Notes: a model not told the origin generated them from the letters alone. Shown: positions 25,703 to 33,411, counted from the first letter of the stretch. The stretch is 46,287 nt of DNA from Thermoplasmata archaeon (GCA_026414225.1 JAOAJK010000012.1:1-46287); one strand, 5' to 3'. Translations and numbers: made by a program.

Positions 25703-26059
25703 ATGATGCCAGGTAGAATGCGACCCCGCGAAGCCCAGAAAATGATGAAAAAGATGGGTATTTCCACGGAAGAAATTGAAGGTGTGGAAGAAGTAATTAT
25801 AAAGACAAAAACAAAGGACTATGTATTCAGAAAGGCAGAGGTAGCAATCATGACAATCCAGGGACAGAAGATTTACCAGCTAATAGGTGAACCTGAGATT
25901 GTTGAAAAAGTTTCGAAGCCGAAGTACACGCAGGAAGATGTATTGCTGGTAGTCCAGCAAACTAATGTGAGTGAGGAGGAGGCAAGGAAAGCTCTGGAGG
26001 AAACAGATGGGCAACCTGCTGAGGCAATCCTGAAGATAATGTCCGAGAAGGAAATTTAA
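25703..26059 (+). CDS. nac: Nascent polypeptide-associated complex protein (archaeal NAC)
   Basis: Ribosome-associated chaperone that forms a homodimer at the peptide exit. The 118-residue protein has the NAC domain (about 25-75, VIIKTKTKDYVFRKAEVAIM) and a C-terminal UBA domain (about 78-116, TQEDVLLVVQQTNVSEEEA), the archaeal layout. ATG 25703 and 25706 are both possible. Only 1 bp separates its stop from tRNA-Thr, so the tRNA is probably released from the NAC transcript. Confidence 0.95.
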   Translation: MMPGRMRPREAQKMMKKMGISTEEIEGVEEVIIKTKTKDYVFRKAEVAIMTIQGQKIYQLIGEPEIVEKVSKPKYTQEDVLLVVQQTNVSEEEARKALEETDGQPAEAILKIMSEKEI

Positions 26060-26060
26060 T

Positions 26061-26135
26061 GCCGCTGTGGCTCAGTGGTAGAGCGGCTCCTTGGTAAGGA
26101 GTAGGTCGAGGGTTCAATTCCCTTCAGCGGCTCCA
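26061..26135 (+). tRNA. tRNA-Thr (GGT)
   Basis: Acceptor GCCGCTG/CAGCGGC, D arm GCTC...GAGC, anticodon stem GCTCC/GGAGT with loop TTGGTAA (anticodon GGT) and T arm GAGGG/CCCTT with loop TTCAATT (G-T at the base). CCA is encoded (26133-26135). No intron. A run of six T's at 26140-26145 could end transcription. It starts 1 bp after the NAC stop codon, and the stop codon of the opposite-strand coiled-coil gene touches its 3' end. Confidence 0.97.
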
Positions 26136-27578
26136 TCACTTTTTTCCTTCAAGTGCATCAAGATACTCCCTTATCTTCGCCATATCCTCTTCCGCCTTCT
26201 TTGCCAGTTTTTCAATCTCCCCTTCTTTTTTCTTCAGGTTCTCCTCCCACTCCATCAGTTTCCTCTCGGTTTCTGCAAGGGTTTTAATCTTCTCTTCCAT
26301 GAGGGTCTCTGAATTTTTCAATTTTGTTTCTTTATATTCAATTTCTGCCCGTAATTCTATCAGTTTCTCCCTCTCGATGTCCAGTTCTCTTATTCTCGCA
26401 GACAATGTCCTTTCTCTATCCTCAACCTCCCTCCGTTTTCTCTCTATTTCGGCAAGAATGGTCTGCACCCTTTTCTCCTCCGATGAAGCCCATTCAATCT
26501 TTTCCCTGCACTCCTCGCTGATTAATTTCTCATTTTCCTCAATCTCAGCAAGCCGTTTCTCTGCCAAACGAATCTTATTCTCAACATCTGTCAGCCGCGA
26601 ATCCACATTTTTCTCCCTCTCGGCAACCTTATGCTCCCGTTCTTGCAACGCCTTCTCCCATTCTTCCAGTTCCTTCGCCTTTTTTTCTATCTCGGCCGTT
26701 ACGACACCTGCTTGCTCCGCACCTGTGGCCATCGCTTCAATCACCTTCTGTCTGTCCATAAGGTCTTTCTCAATTCTGGCCATCTCTTCGCGCTTCTTTG
26801 CAAGTTCCTGTTCCTTCTCACCGAGTGCCTTTTCCCTGGCTAAAATTTCCTCCATCTTATTTTTGAGGTTGGTCTCCATCTCTTGCAATTCCGCCTCTCT
26901 CCTTGCTATTTCGGCACCTGCCGCGACCACGGCGCCCCCCCTCTCATCGATCTCGGCGGCCGCCTCTGAAAGGGCCTTTTCCCGCTTCTCAATCGCCTCC
27001 ATTCTAGCTGCTATTTCCCCTTCCCTCGATTTCATGCCCCTTTCTCTCTCGTCCAGCTCTGCCTCTCTCGCCTTCAACCGCTCCTCGAACTCCCTTATAC
27101 CTTCCTCTTTCCTCGTTATCTCGGCATTTGCCTGGGCAATTAATTTCTCCTTTTCGACAATCTCGTTATGGGCTTCCACGAGTGCCTTTTCCTTCTTCGC
27201 GACTTCCTCTATTCTTCCCTCAATTTCCTTCTCCTTTTCCCCAACAACCTTTTCCCTTTCGGCCAGCGCACATTCCCTTGCCCTCAACCTTTCCTCCAGC
27301 TCCCTTAGCTCTGCCTCTCTCCTTGCAATCTCGGCCCCTGCAGAAGCCACGGCTTTTTCCCTCTCGGCAATTTCGCTGCGGGCATTTGCAAGGGCACTCT
27401 CATGCTCCGCGATTCCCCTGAGCTTTTCCGCAACCTCTCTCTCTTCCCTTTCCAGCTGCTTTACCTTCTCCCTGATTTCCTTCTCACGATTTTTTAATCT
27501 CTCACATAACTCCTGAACTTGGTTTGAAAGCTGAACCAGATTTAAATTCTGTTCGTTCTCCAAGGCAACTACCACCAT
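26136..27578 (-). CDS. Long coiled-coil protein with 70-residue tandem repeats
   Basis: A 480-residue protein that is almost wholly charged alpha helix (Glu, Lys, Arg, Ala) and predicted to form one long coiled coil; no signal peptide or membrane segment. Residues 62-131, 132-201 and 202-271 are three tandem repeats of exactly 70 residues (ten heptads), each starting ALxxAxxEI, with AEI at residues 21-23 and ending in EK. A fourth, diverged copy seems to follow. Such proteins act as scaffolds or spacers; SMC-like heads are absent. It begins 15 bp after tRNA-Pro on the same strand, so it may be read from the tRNA promoter. Confidence 0.8.
   Translation of the reverse strand: MVVVALENEQNLNLVQLSNQVQELCERLKNREKEIREKVKQLEREEREVAEKLRGIAEHESALANARSEIAEREKAVASAGAEIARREAELRELEERLRARECALAEREKVVGEKEKEIEGRIEEVAKKEKALVEAHNEIVEKEKLIAQANAEITRKEEGIREFEERLKAREAELDERERGMKSREGEIAARMEAIEKREKALSEAAAEIDERGGAVVAAGAEIARREAELQEMETNLKNKMEEILAREKALGEKEQELAKKREEMARIEKDLMDRQKVIEAMATGAEQAGVVTAEIEKKAKELEEWEKALQEREHKVAEREKNVDSRLTDVENKIRLAEKRLAEIEENEKLISEECREKIEWASSEEKRVQTILAEIERKRREVEDRERTLSARIRELDIEREKLIELRAEIEYKETKLKNSETLMEEKIKTLAETERKLMEWEENLKKKEGEIEKLAKKAEEDMAKIREYLDALEGKK
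26766..27395 (-). repeat. Three in-frame 210-bp tandem repeats
   Basis: Units at 27186-27395, 26976-27185 and 26766-26975 encode 70 residues each with no length change. Units 1 and 3 share GAEIARREAEL at the same offset, while unit 2 has NAEITRKEEGI. The exact spacing indicates internal duplication of a ten-heptad block and selection to keep the register. Confidence 0.8.
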
Positions 27579-27593
27579 GGACTCTCACATAAC

Positions 27594-27702
27594 TGGTGGG
27601 GCCGTCCAGATTTGAACTGGAGTCTCAAGCTTTTTCTGACACCACCCTTTCGAGTGATGTCTCCCAAAGCTCGTAGGATAGGCCAAGCTACCCCACGGCC
27701 CC
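27594..27702 (-). tRNA. tRNA-Pro (TGG) with 31-nt intron
   Basis: Acceptor GGGGCCG/CGGCCCC, T arm CCAG-type with TTCAAAT, anticodon stem CGAGC/GCTTG and loop TTTGGGA with anticodon TGG. The intron at 27632-27662 follows position 37. Its ends pair over 8 bp (GACATCAC with GTGGTGTC, one G-U) and the flanking 3-nt bulges (GGA and AAA) surround a weak 4-bp helix with one G-A mismatch, a relaxed bulge-helix-bulge. CCA is encoded (27594-27596). Confidence 0.95.
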
Positions 27703-27845
27703 TTGCTATGCTTGGCATATAATACAGAAGGAAAATAAATACCTTACTTTAGAATAGAATTCGGGGTTATTCTTGACAGGAGAATTAACTGCGCATAACC
27801 AAAATCAAATTGAAAAAACAAATAAACAACCTCGTTATCTCCCCC

Positions 27846-28406
27846 ATGGTGTTCACAATGCTCGTTATAGTAACTGTCGGCATGCCTGGTGCGGGCAAGG
27901 AAGAATTCCTGAATGTCGCCAAAAAATATGGGTTCGTGCCCATCAGAATGGGAGACATAGTCCGGGAGGAAACAAGAAAAATGAATTTACCTGACACTCC
28001 TGCGAATGTAGCAAAGGTGGCCTCCGAGCGGAGAGAGCAGCATGGCCTGGGATACTGGGCGACACTTGTGGTGCCCAGAGTTACAGAGAAAAGGACGATA
28101 ATCGATGGAACGCGCGGAGATGCCGAACTCAACATTTTTCGCCACAACTTCGGAGATAAGCTTGTGACCATAGGAATTCATGCCTCACCTGAAACGAGAT
28201 ACGAAAGAATCCTGGCAAGGGCAAGGGGCGACGACGAAATGACCCTCGAGAAATGTATCCTGAGGGACCAGAGGGAACTGAAATGGGGGCTCGGGAGTGC
28301 GATGGCAATGGTTGACTACATGCTCGTGAATGAAGGCACACTGGAGGAGTTCAGAGCCAACGCAGAAGCCCTCATAAAAAAGATTCTGGAGGAACGCGGA
28401 CTGTAA
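27846..28406 (+). CDS. UPF0200-family P-loop nucleotide kinase-like protein
   Basis: A 186-residue protein with a P-loop GMPGAGKEEF, followed by IRMGDIVREETRK, IIDGTRGDAELNIFR, RARGDDEMTLE and RDQRELKWGLGSAMAMVDYM, the signature order of archaeal UPF0200 proteins related to adenylate/dephospho-CoA kinases. The substrate is unknown. ATG 27846 is chosen (ATG 27858 is also possible); the longer frame uses TTG and adds unrelated residues. The aminotransferase gene starts 13 bp downstream. Confidence 0.8.
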   Translation: MVFTMLVIVTVGMPGAGKEEFLNVAKKYGFVPIRMGDIVREETRKMNLPDTPANVAKVASERREQHGLGYWATLVVPRVTEKRTIIDGTRGDAELNIFRHNFGDKLVTIGIHASPETRYERILARARGDDEMTLEKCILRDQRELKWGLGSAMAMVDYMLVNEGTLEEFRANAEALIKKILEERGL

Positions 28407-28419
28407 TGGAAGGAGTTGC

Positions 28420-29556
28420 ATGGAACAGCAGATAAGAATCCCCCTGTTTAAACCCCATCTGGGCGAGGAGGAACTCGACCAGATTAGGGAAACTTTTAAA
28501 AGTGGCTGGGTTGGATTGGGCCCGAAAACCGCCGAGTTCGAGAGGTTAATTGCCGAATATACGGGTGCAAACCACGCAATCTGCACAAACTCCTGCACAT
28601 CTGCCCTCCATCTGGCGCTGGAGGTGCTGGGAGTATCGGGAAAGGATGTATTGCTTCCCTCGCTTACCTTCGTGGCTACCGCCCATGCGGTTCTCCATGC
28701 CGGGGGAAAACCCGTATGGGTCGATGTGGATGAAGAGACCCTCTGCCTCAGCCCGGATGCCCTCAGGAAAAAAATCGGCAGGAACTCTGCGTGCATCGTT
28801 CCTGTTCACTATGCAGGCCATCCCTGTGAGATGGATGAAATCCTTGAGATTGCGGAAGAGAAAGGGATTCATGTGGTCGAGGATGCAGCCCAGGCCTTCG
28901 GGGCGGAGTACCGGGGTAAAAAGGTCGGTTCGCTCGGCTCCGATATGACCTGCTTCAGCTTCCATGCAACCAAAAACATAACCACTGGAGAGGGCGGGGC
29001 AATCACCACAGATTCTGGTGAATTGAATACAAAGCTCAGACAATACAGATTCCTCGGGGCAGATAGAGACACATGGACGAGATTGAAGGAGGCGAGGGAA
29101 AGATACTGGCATTTCATCTGTGAGGATGTGGGATATAAGTACTACATGAATGATATTGCTGCAGCCATAGGCATTGCCCAGCTGCAGAAACTTCCAGTAA
29201 TACTGGAACGGAAGACCTACCTTTTCAACAGGTACACCGAGAAGTTGAAGGCAATCCCGCATCTGAGGGTGCCGACCATCCACCCGCATGTGAAACCAAG
29301 CGCTTACAGTTATGTGATCAAATGCGAGAGAAGGGATGAATTGATGGCTTTCCTCTCAGAAAAGGGAATCACCACTGGGGTTCATTACATGCCCGTGCAC
29401 CTCCAGCCCGCCTACAAGAGATACAGGAAAAAGCTTCCGGTAACGGAAAAAATCTGGCAGCAGATTTTAACATTGCCGCTTTACTACACCCTGAAGGAGG
29501 AGGAGCAGGACTACATCGTAGAGATGATAGAAGAATTTTACAGGCACAGGCAATAA
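28420..29556 (+). CDS. DegT/DnrJ/EryC1-type sugar aminotransferase
   Basis: PLP enzyme that transfers an amino group to a keto-sugar nucleotide. The 378-residue protein shows the family start (IPLFKPHLGEEEL), the PLP Asp in VVEDAAQAFGA and the Schiff-base Lys in FSFHATKNITTGEGG, and ends in the small domain (GVHYMPVHLQPAY). The sugar cannot be told. It may supply an amino sugar for surface glycans or N-glycans, in line with the flippase and glmM/glmU genes further on (inference). GGAAGGAG precedes ATG 28420. Confidence 0.9.
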   Translation: MEQQIRIPLFKPHLGEEELDQIRETFKSGWVGLGPKTAEFERLIAEYTGANHAICTNSCTSALHLALEVLGVSGKDVLLPSLTFVATAHAVLHAGGKPVWVDVDEETLCLSPDALRKKIGRNSACIVPVHYAGHPCEMDEILEIAEEKGIHVVEDAAQAFGAEYRGKKVGSLGSDMTCFSFHATKNITTGEGGAITTDSGELNTKLRQYRFLGADRDTWTRLKEARERYWHFICEDVGYKYYMNDIAAAIGIAQLQKLPVILERKTYLFNRYTEKLKAIPHLRVPTIHPHVKPSAYSYVIKCERRDELMAFLSEKGITTGVHYMPVHLQPAYKRYRKKLPVTEKIWQQILTLPLYYTLKEEEQDYIVEMIEEFYRHRQ

Positions 29557-29558
29557 CT

Positions 29559-29568
29559 TTAATATAAA
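29559..29568 (+). promoter_or_regulatory. TATA box of tRNA-Ser
   Basis: TTAATATAAA, 27-36 bp before the tRNA 5' end. Confidence 0.6.
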
Positions 29569-29594
29569 AACTGCTTTATCCTCTGCGGAAAAAA

Positions 29595-29721
29595 GCGGGG
29601 ATGGCCCAGCCCGGTAAGGCGACGGATTTGCCTCGCATAACTCTCTTGACTGGGGTGCCGAGGCACCGGATTGCTAATCCGTTGGGCATTGCCCACAGGG
29701 GTTCAAATCCCCTTCCCCGCG
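29595..29721 (+). tRNA. tRNA-Ser (GCT) with intron upstream of the anticodon
   Basis: Acceptor GCGGGGA/TCCCCGC, class II variable arm TTGGGCATTGCCCAC, T arm GGGG-TTCAAAT-CCCC. The mature anticodon arm is ACGGA-TTGCTAA-TCCGT (anticodon GCT). A 44-nt intron (about 29628-29671) interrupts it near positions 32/33; the hexamer CGGATT occurs on both sides, so the exact cut is ambiguous by sequence alone. Intron ends TGCCTCG and CGAGGCA pair over 7 bp, and ACGG can face CCGG between ATT bulges, a relaxed bulge-helix-bulge. CCA is not encoded. Confidence 0.93.
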
Positions 29722-29830
29722 CCTTCCATGTATCTCCGAAATATTTCTTTTGCCTGATTTACCCGAGTTTCCCTTAACAATCTCACAATAAAGAGATGGC
29801 ATAAGTAATGGTGAAAAACAGCCAGCCGAA

Positions 29831-29840
29831 AAATATATAA
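29831..29840 (+). promoter_or_regulatory. TATA box of the 29893 gene
   Basis: AAATATATAA; a start near 29862 would leave a leader of about 30 nt with GGTGAG before ATG 29893. Confidence 0.6.
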
Positions 29841-29864
29841 ACCAGTATGCTATACGGTATTCTG

Positions 29865-29881
29865 GAGTGTATACAGCACTC
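29865..29881. promoter_or_regulatory. Inverted repeat at the transcription start
   Basis: GAGTG-TATACAG-CACTC lies at the predicted start site of the small-protein gene, about 25 bp after its TATA box. The position suits a repressor site or a short 5' hairpin; which one cannot be told. Confidence 0.35.
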
Positions 29882-29892
29882 AGGTGAGAAAA

Positions 29893-30111
29893 ATGGTAAT
29901 GCAGAAGATATCGTTGGACGACGCAAAGAAGATTGCATCCAAGAAGGGACTGAAGCCGGGAAAAGTGAGAGGAACTGAGGGAATCCAGTTCACAAAGGGA
30001 AAGAACGAGAGGATTGAAGTCGTGGACTGGGATGAGTTCGAGAAACTGCTGAAGAAGAGAAAACTTGCAATCTACGAGTCCAACGGCTGGATGAAAATAA
30101 TGAAGGCCTAA
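29893..30111 (+). CDS. Small archaeal protein, unknown
   Basis: A 72-residue charged soluble protein (about pI basic, rich in Lys) with pattern ISLDDAKKIASKKGLKP, then VRGTEGIQFT, WDEFEKLLKKRKLAIYES and the end GWMKIMKA, an alpha-beta-alpha-beta layout. It resembles small conserved proteins seen in other archaea, but no function is known. ATG 29893 with GGTGAG upstream is chosen; ATG 29899 and an upstream GTG are alternatives. It has its own promoter and a T-rich terminator. Confidence 0.7.
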   Translation: MVMQKISLDDAKKIASKKGLKPGKVRGTEGIQFTKGKNERIEVVDWDEFEKLLKKRKLAIYESNGWMKIMKA

Positions 30112-30122
30112 ATAGCCCAAAA

Positions 30123-30142
30123 AACATTTTCCCTTTTATTTA
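30123..30142 (+). terminator. T-rich terminator shared by convergent genes
   Basis: Runs of T interrupted by C and A follow the stop of the small-protein gene and directly precede the stop of the opposite-strand gene at 30144. Confidence 0.45.
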
Positions 30143-30143
30143 T

Positions 30144-30944
30144 TTAATTTTGTTGTGCTTTGTTCTGATTGGATTTTATTCTCTGAAAGATTTTCTGATG
30201 TTTTTTGCAGATTCTGCCTCCAATCTGGGACCTGATCAACTCCTCCTGCCAGTGGGCATTGTATAGTTTGCATGTTGGACTCTCGCAGAAGGGTTCAAAT
30301 CCATTTACCCAGAGAACTGTCTGCAGGGCAAGACCTTTGGCTACTTCGGTGATCCGTGTGTCATCGTAGGTGAGCATCTTATCCCTGAACTGCTCAAGCA
30401 AAACCTCCTCTGGAATGCAGGGATTTGCATTTCTGAGATTGTAAAATTCTCTCGGTCTGGCAGGTGCCTGGATCATACCAAGCGTAGAGATTATGGAAGG
30501 GAGAGAGCAATAAACCATCCTTGCATGATACCTTTCTCCGGTGTGGGTGGCAATCAATCTATCCAGGAATACGATGTGGTGGCTGTGGAGCCCTCTCTCC
30601 CGCGAGGGTATCCATTTTCTCAGGAGCCCTGCAACTCGGGAAGCATCGTAAAGCACACCGTAAACTGGCTTTTTTTCTGTGATGAACTCCCGCTCTATAC
30701 CCACGATTGCATAACTCTCGTGAATTGCGGCACATGAAGTTGAAAAGATGTCGAAGATTCTGGCGGCTGCGAAGTCGGCTGCAAGTTTCCCGGCATCAAC
30801 CTTAAAGGTCTCAGAAAATGGGCCCCGGATGTCCACAGCAATTCCTGTGAGTTCAGTGAGATAGTCGGCAATCTCGCAATATTCTATCTTCCATGCTGAT
30901 GGGTAGATGTAAATTTTATTTTTTCCTGATAAGTTTCTTTGCAA
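30144..30944 (-). CDS. Possible metallopeptidase-like protein linked to thi4 (DUF6775-like)
   Basis: A 266-residue protein starting near [20 protein letters not shown]. It holds a His-rich segment ([26 protein letters not shown]) and, near the end, [16 protein letters not shown] and a final Cys/His stretch ([11 protein letters not shown]), suggesting metal binding. From memory this resembles DUF6775, described as a putative metallopeptidase; this is unverified. No ATG or GTG is available near the conserved start; TTG 30944 is in frame, preceded by a G-rich stretch, and would overlap the end of thi4 by 29 bp. The tight coupling suggests a role with Thi4. Confidence 0.65.
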   Translation of the reverse strand: MQRNLSGKNKIYIYPSAWKIEYCEIADYLTELTGIAVDIRGPFSETFKVDAGKLAADFAAARIFDIFSTSCAAIHESYAIVGIEREFITEKKPVYGVLYDASRVAGLLRKWIPSRERGLHSHHIVFLDRLIATHTGERYHARMVYCSLPSIISTLGMIQAPARPREFYNLRNANPCIPEEVLLEQFRDKMLTYDDTRITEVAKGLALQTVLWVNGFEPFCESPTCKLYNAHWQEELIRSQIGGRICKKHQKIFQRIKSNQNKAQQN

Positions 30945-31704
30945 TCTCAGCCCCCTTTCTGCCTGAGAGCAGCATCGAGCCAAAGGTCGGTCCCATTCTT
31001 GGAAGCCCGAAGGTGGTGGACACCGCCATGCCGGTGACAATCAACCCGGGATACGCCTCGCAGGTGTGTTCCACCACAGCATCTTCTGACTTTTCTACCC
31101 ACATTGCCCCGAAGCCGGGCGTTTTGATCAGGCCCCGCTCCTCCAGCTTCTTAACCACCACGGCATCATGGCCACTCGAGTCGATCACTACCTTTGCCTC
31201 GAGGGCGACTGGATCAACACAGGTAATTTCCCTGGGGAGGGCAGATACCGGTGTCCAGTTTATCACAACACCCCCGACCCTGTTTTTTTCACGGATCACC
31301 ACATCGTCGAATTTTGCCATATTCAGGAACTTAACGCCAGCATCGCAGGCACTGGCAATCAGTTTGGAGCATGCGTGAGGGCCAGGAGTAATGTAAAGTC
31401 CCCTGGAGTATTCTGTGTAAGGCACGCCTATCTCATCGAGGATTTTCTGGCTCGGTTCACGGAGTGTTACTGTGTTCATCAGGAATCCTCCTATCCAGAA
31501 GCCCCCGCCCAGGTAGTTATTCCTCTCTATCACAAGAGTTTTTATCCCGCTGCTTGCAAGGTCCCTTGCTGCCTGCAATCCACTCGGCCCAGCACCGATA
31601 ATTGCCACATCTACTTCTGTGAACTCAACCATATCCTTTGCAAACTGGCTAACTATCGCCTTCGTCACATCCTTCTCGCTCGCTTTTGAGAATAACTTTG
31701 CCAT
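30916..31704 (-). CDS. thi4: Thi4-family thiazole synthase
   Basis: FAD/NAD-binding-fold enzyme that builds the thiazole of thiamine from NAD, glycine and sulfur. The 262-residue protein has the [17 protein letters not shown] nucleotide loop, an acidic end of the second strand ([11 protein letters not shown]), and the C-terminal [13 protein letters not shown] signature. Methanococcal homologues have His just before V-D-P and use sulfide; yeast Thi4 has Cys and donates its own sulfur. Here the residue is Cys162 (ITCVDP, codon at 31219-31221). The TATA box at 31736-31744 gives a near-leaderless start. Family members are sometimes mislabelled ribose-1,5-bisphosphate isomerase. Confidence 0.92.
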   Translation of the reverse strand: MAKLFSKASEKDVTKAIVSQFAKDMVEFTEVDVAIIGAGPSGLQAARDLASSGIKTLVIERNNYLGGGFWIGGFLMNTVTLREPSQKILDEIGVPYTEYSRGLYITPGPHACSKLIASACDAGVKFLNMAKFDDVVIREKNRVGGVVINWTPVSALPREITCVDPVALEAKVVIDSSGHDAVVVKKLEERGLIKTPGFGAMWVEKSEDAVVEHTCEAYPGLIVTGMAVSTTFGLPRMGPTFGSMLLSGRKGAEIAKKLIRKK

Positions 31705-31735
31705 ACAATCACCGATTAAAATGGAATTGGAGGGA

Positions 31736-31744
31736 GTATATAGG
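31736..31744 (-). promoter_or_regulatory. TATA box of thi4
   Basis: CCTATATAC on the minus strand, about 30 bp before ATG 31704. The short spacing leaves no room for a leader riboswitch. Confidence 0.6.
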
Positions 31745-32110
31745 GTTATCTTTGGGTACCGCCCTCTTATGGTGATTGGTTTCCACTGTGGGAGCCAATA
31801 AATACCTCCTAGGCATTCTATGGAATTGAAGGATTATTGTGAAGTTGTGGGAGAAAATCTTGGTGTATCCCCTTGAAAAAAATGCCACGGAAGGGGATTG
31901 CCAGCACATCTGATAACTGAGAAAGCGGCAGGCAACCGCAGGGAATCTACGAAAGCTCACCCTCACAGGAGGCCGCGGCCGGAAACCCATCCCAGAAAGA
32001 GGACCAAAACATTTATCATGGCTCCACCAGTGCACCACTGATAGCAACTGTCTGGGGCCTACTGTTTGTTTCTTGAATAACCTTTATTATGCACTCCTCC
32101 TTCTCGAGAA
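31745..32110. other. Non-coding stretch, possible RNA gene
   Basis: About 370 bp without a credible coding frame. On the plus strand a weak TATA-like AATAAATACC at 31799-31806 is followed by pairable segments (CCCCTT with AAGGGG near 31869-31904, GCGG-CAGGCAA-CCGC near 31925-31939, and a GGCCGCGGCC palindrome near 31971-31980). It was compared mentally with SRP RNA, RNase P RNA and the TPP riboswitch and matches none. The right end holds the DUF6485 promoter (CCTTTATTAT at about 32080). Confidence 0.3.
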
Positions 32111-32120
32111 TGGTGAGGTT

Positions 32121-32315
32121 ATGGACTGCAGAAAAGCGGAGAATCTAAGGAGATGTGCCTGCACCTACGAGCCGTGCTCCAGAAAGGGAATCTGCTGCGA
32201 GTGTATCGCCTACCACCGGAGTAACGGAGAATTACCAGGGTGCCTTTTCCCTCCGGAGGCGGAACGCAGCTACGACAGAAGCATCGTGCACTTTGTGAAG
32301 GTTCAGCGAAGGTAG
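32121..32315 (+). CDS. DUF6485-family cysteine-rich small protein
   Basis: A 64-residue protein with six Cys ([31 protein letters not shown]) and the [13 protein letters not shown] core and EAERSYDRS end that I associate with DUF6485. The Cys spacing suggests a small metal site. The start at ATG 32121 has GGTGAGG just upstream. Its last 13 bp overlap the end of the convergent RecJ-like gene. Function unknown. Confidence 0.75.
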   Translation: MDCRKAENLRRCACTYEPCSRKGICCECIAYHRSNGELPGCLFPPEAERSYDRSIVHFVKVQRR

Positions 32316-33373
32316 AGTTTGATAATAACCTCTCTGTATTTCTCCTCCGTTTGCTGATGGCAGAGACAGTAACCATCATGGGCCAGTTCCTTCTCACCGC
32401 ATTCGTTCAGAAGTTTTCCAAACTCTGCACAGTCGTGGAGGTGTCTTCCAGGACTATGCCTTTTCAGATGATAAACCTCCCCGACCATCCCCAGAACTGC
32501 ATCCGGGCTGTGACCTTCCTTCAGCCTCCTCTTGGCAATCCATGAGAGAATCCTCCGTTTTTCTTTCGGAGAAAGGTCTATCCATCTGTCTTTCTCAAGA
32601 TCCTTCTGCTGGATCCTTAACTTAGAGCTAATTTCCCTGAGGAATTCGTCCGTATCAAATCCCATTTTAAGCATCTGGTTCATTTCAGCGAGGAGGGCTA
32701 CAACTGAAAGGGTTTCCTTGCCTGGAACCACGAGGTCCTTCTTTATTGTAATCGCGTCGGCAGCGACCGCCTCGGAAACCGCCTCTCTGGCCAACCCTGA
32801 AATTGTGAATTCCCCGGCATTGATTCCATCTCCGAGGGCACCTATCACCGCAAGCGCCCCGGTTTCGCCATCGTGGTGAACATTCTTAGCTATCAGGTAG
32901 GCAAGAAACGCCGCAGTGCAGGAATCTGGTTCGTGTCCGAAAAGATGGGGTGAGTATAGAACTGTCCAGGAATCATGATTTACTGATCTGGGAATGAGGG
33001 ATTGCTGGGATTTCTTTATCTGGTTCTGATTTCCGTGGTGGTCAATGATTATTTTTTTTCTGAATTTTTCCAGCACTTGGAGAGAGCCTGTGCCTGTATC
33101 TGTGAATATCCAGATTCCATCCCTTGCATCTGCCTGGGATTTCATTGCTGGCTTTATTGTTCCGTGGTATACGATTTCATTGATTTCCGTGGAATTTGTG
33201 AAGATAAGGGACGGCGTGATTTTGTATGCGTGAAGAATTCTGGCAATTATTGCAGCCGCGGTAATTCCATCAGCATCCGCATGGGAGACAATGTAAAATG
33301 GAAGGTGATTTAGATCGGATGCTGCAGAAACAAGGGTGTGCGCCACTTCCCTGGCTCTCTTTCTCATCATCAT
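32303..33373 (-). CDS. DHH-family phosphoesterase (RecJ/GAN-like), short form
   Basis: A 356-residue protein with DHH motifs: [18 protein letters not shown] (motif I), [15 protein letters not shown] (the DHH motif) and IGALGDG. Archaeal relatives act as 5'-3' single-strand exonucleases or GINS-associated nuclease/Cdc45-like factors (known). After the linker, the usual region up to the [15 protein letters not shown] segment is present, but the frame stops shortly after; most of the C-terminal DHHA1 domain seems missing. The convergent DUF6485 gene overlaps this end. ATG 33373 is the first of three ATGs placed about 25 bp after the TATA box at 33393-33401. Confidence 0.8.
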   Translation of the reverse strand: MMMRKRAREVAHTLVSAASDLNHLPFYIVSHADADGITAAAIIARILHAYKITPSLIFTNSTEINEIVYHGTIKPAMKSQADARDGIWIFTDTGTGSLQVLEKFRKKIIIDHHGNQNQIKKSQQSLIPRSVNHDSWTVLYSPHLFGHEPDSCTAAFLAYLIAKNVHHDGETGALAVIGALGDGINAGEFTISGLAREAVSEAVAADAITIKKDLVVPGKETLSVVALLAEMNQMLKMGFDTDEFLREISSKLRIQQKDLEKDRWIDLSPKEKRRILSWIAKRRLKEGHSPDAVLGMVGEVYHLKRHSPGRHLHDCAEFGKLLNECGEKELAHDGYCLCHQQTEEKYREVIIKLYLR

Positions 33374-33392
33374 GGAAATGCATTGCACATGC

Positions 33393-33401
33393 ATAAACTT
33401 T
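33393..33401 (-). promoter_or_regulatory. TATA box of the RecJ-like gene
   Basis: AGTTTATGC on the minus strand, back-to-back with the promoter of the RecB-like gene. Confidence 0.45.
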
Positions 33402-33411
33402 TTGCACCATG

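Noticed and set aside
26299-27516. 405-codon open frame antisense to the coiled-coil gene
   Set aside because: It is Ser/Phe/Leu-rich as expected for the complement of a Glu/Lys-rich coiled coil, and has no domain pattern.
31880-31960. TPP-riboswitch-like CTGAGA near thi4
   Set aside because: It lies on the strand opposite to thi4, lacks the rest of the TPP consensus, and the thi4 TATA box leaves no leader to hold it.
31709-32047. 112-codon minus-strand frame upstream of thi4
   Set aside because: Arg/Pro/Phe-rich without any known motif; it spans the thi4 promoter and looks like chance.
31830-32060. RNase P RNA or SRP RNA in the gap
   Set aside because: The conserved core sequences of both RNAs are absent on either strand.
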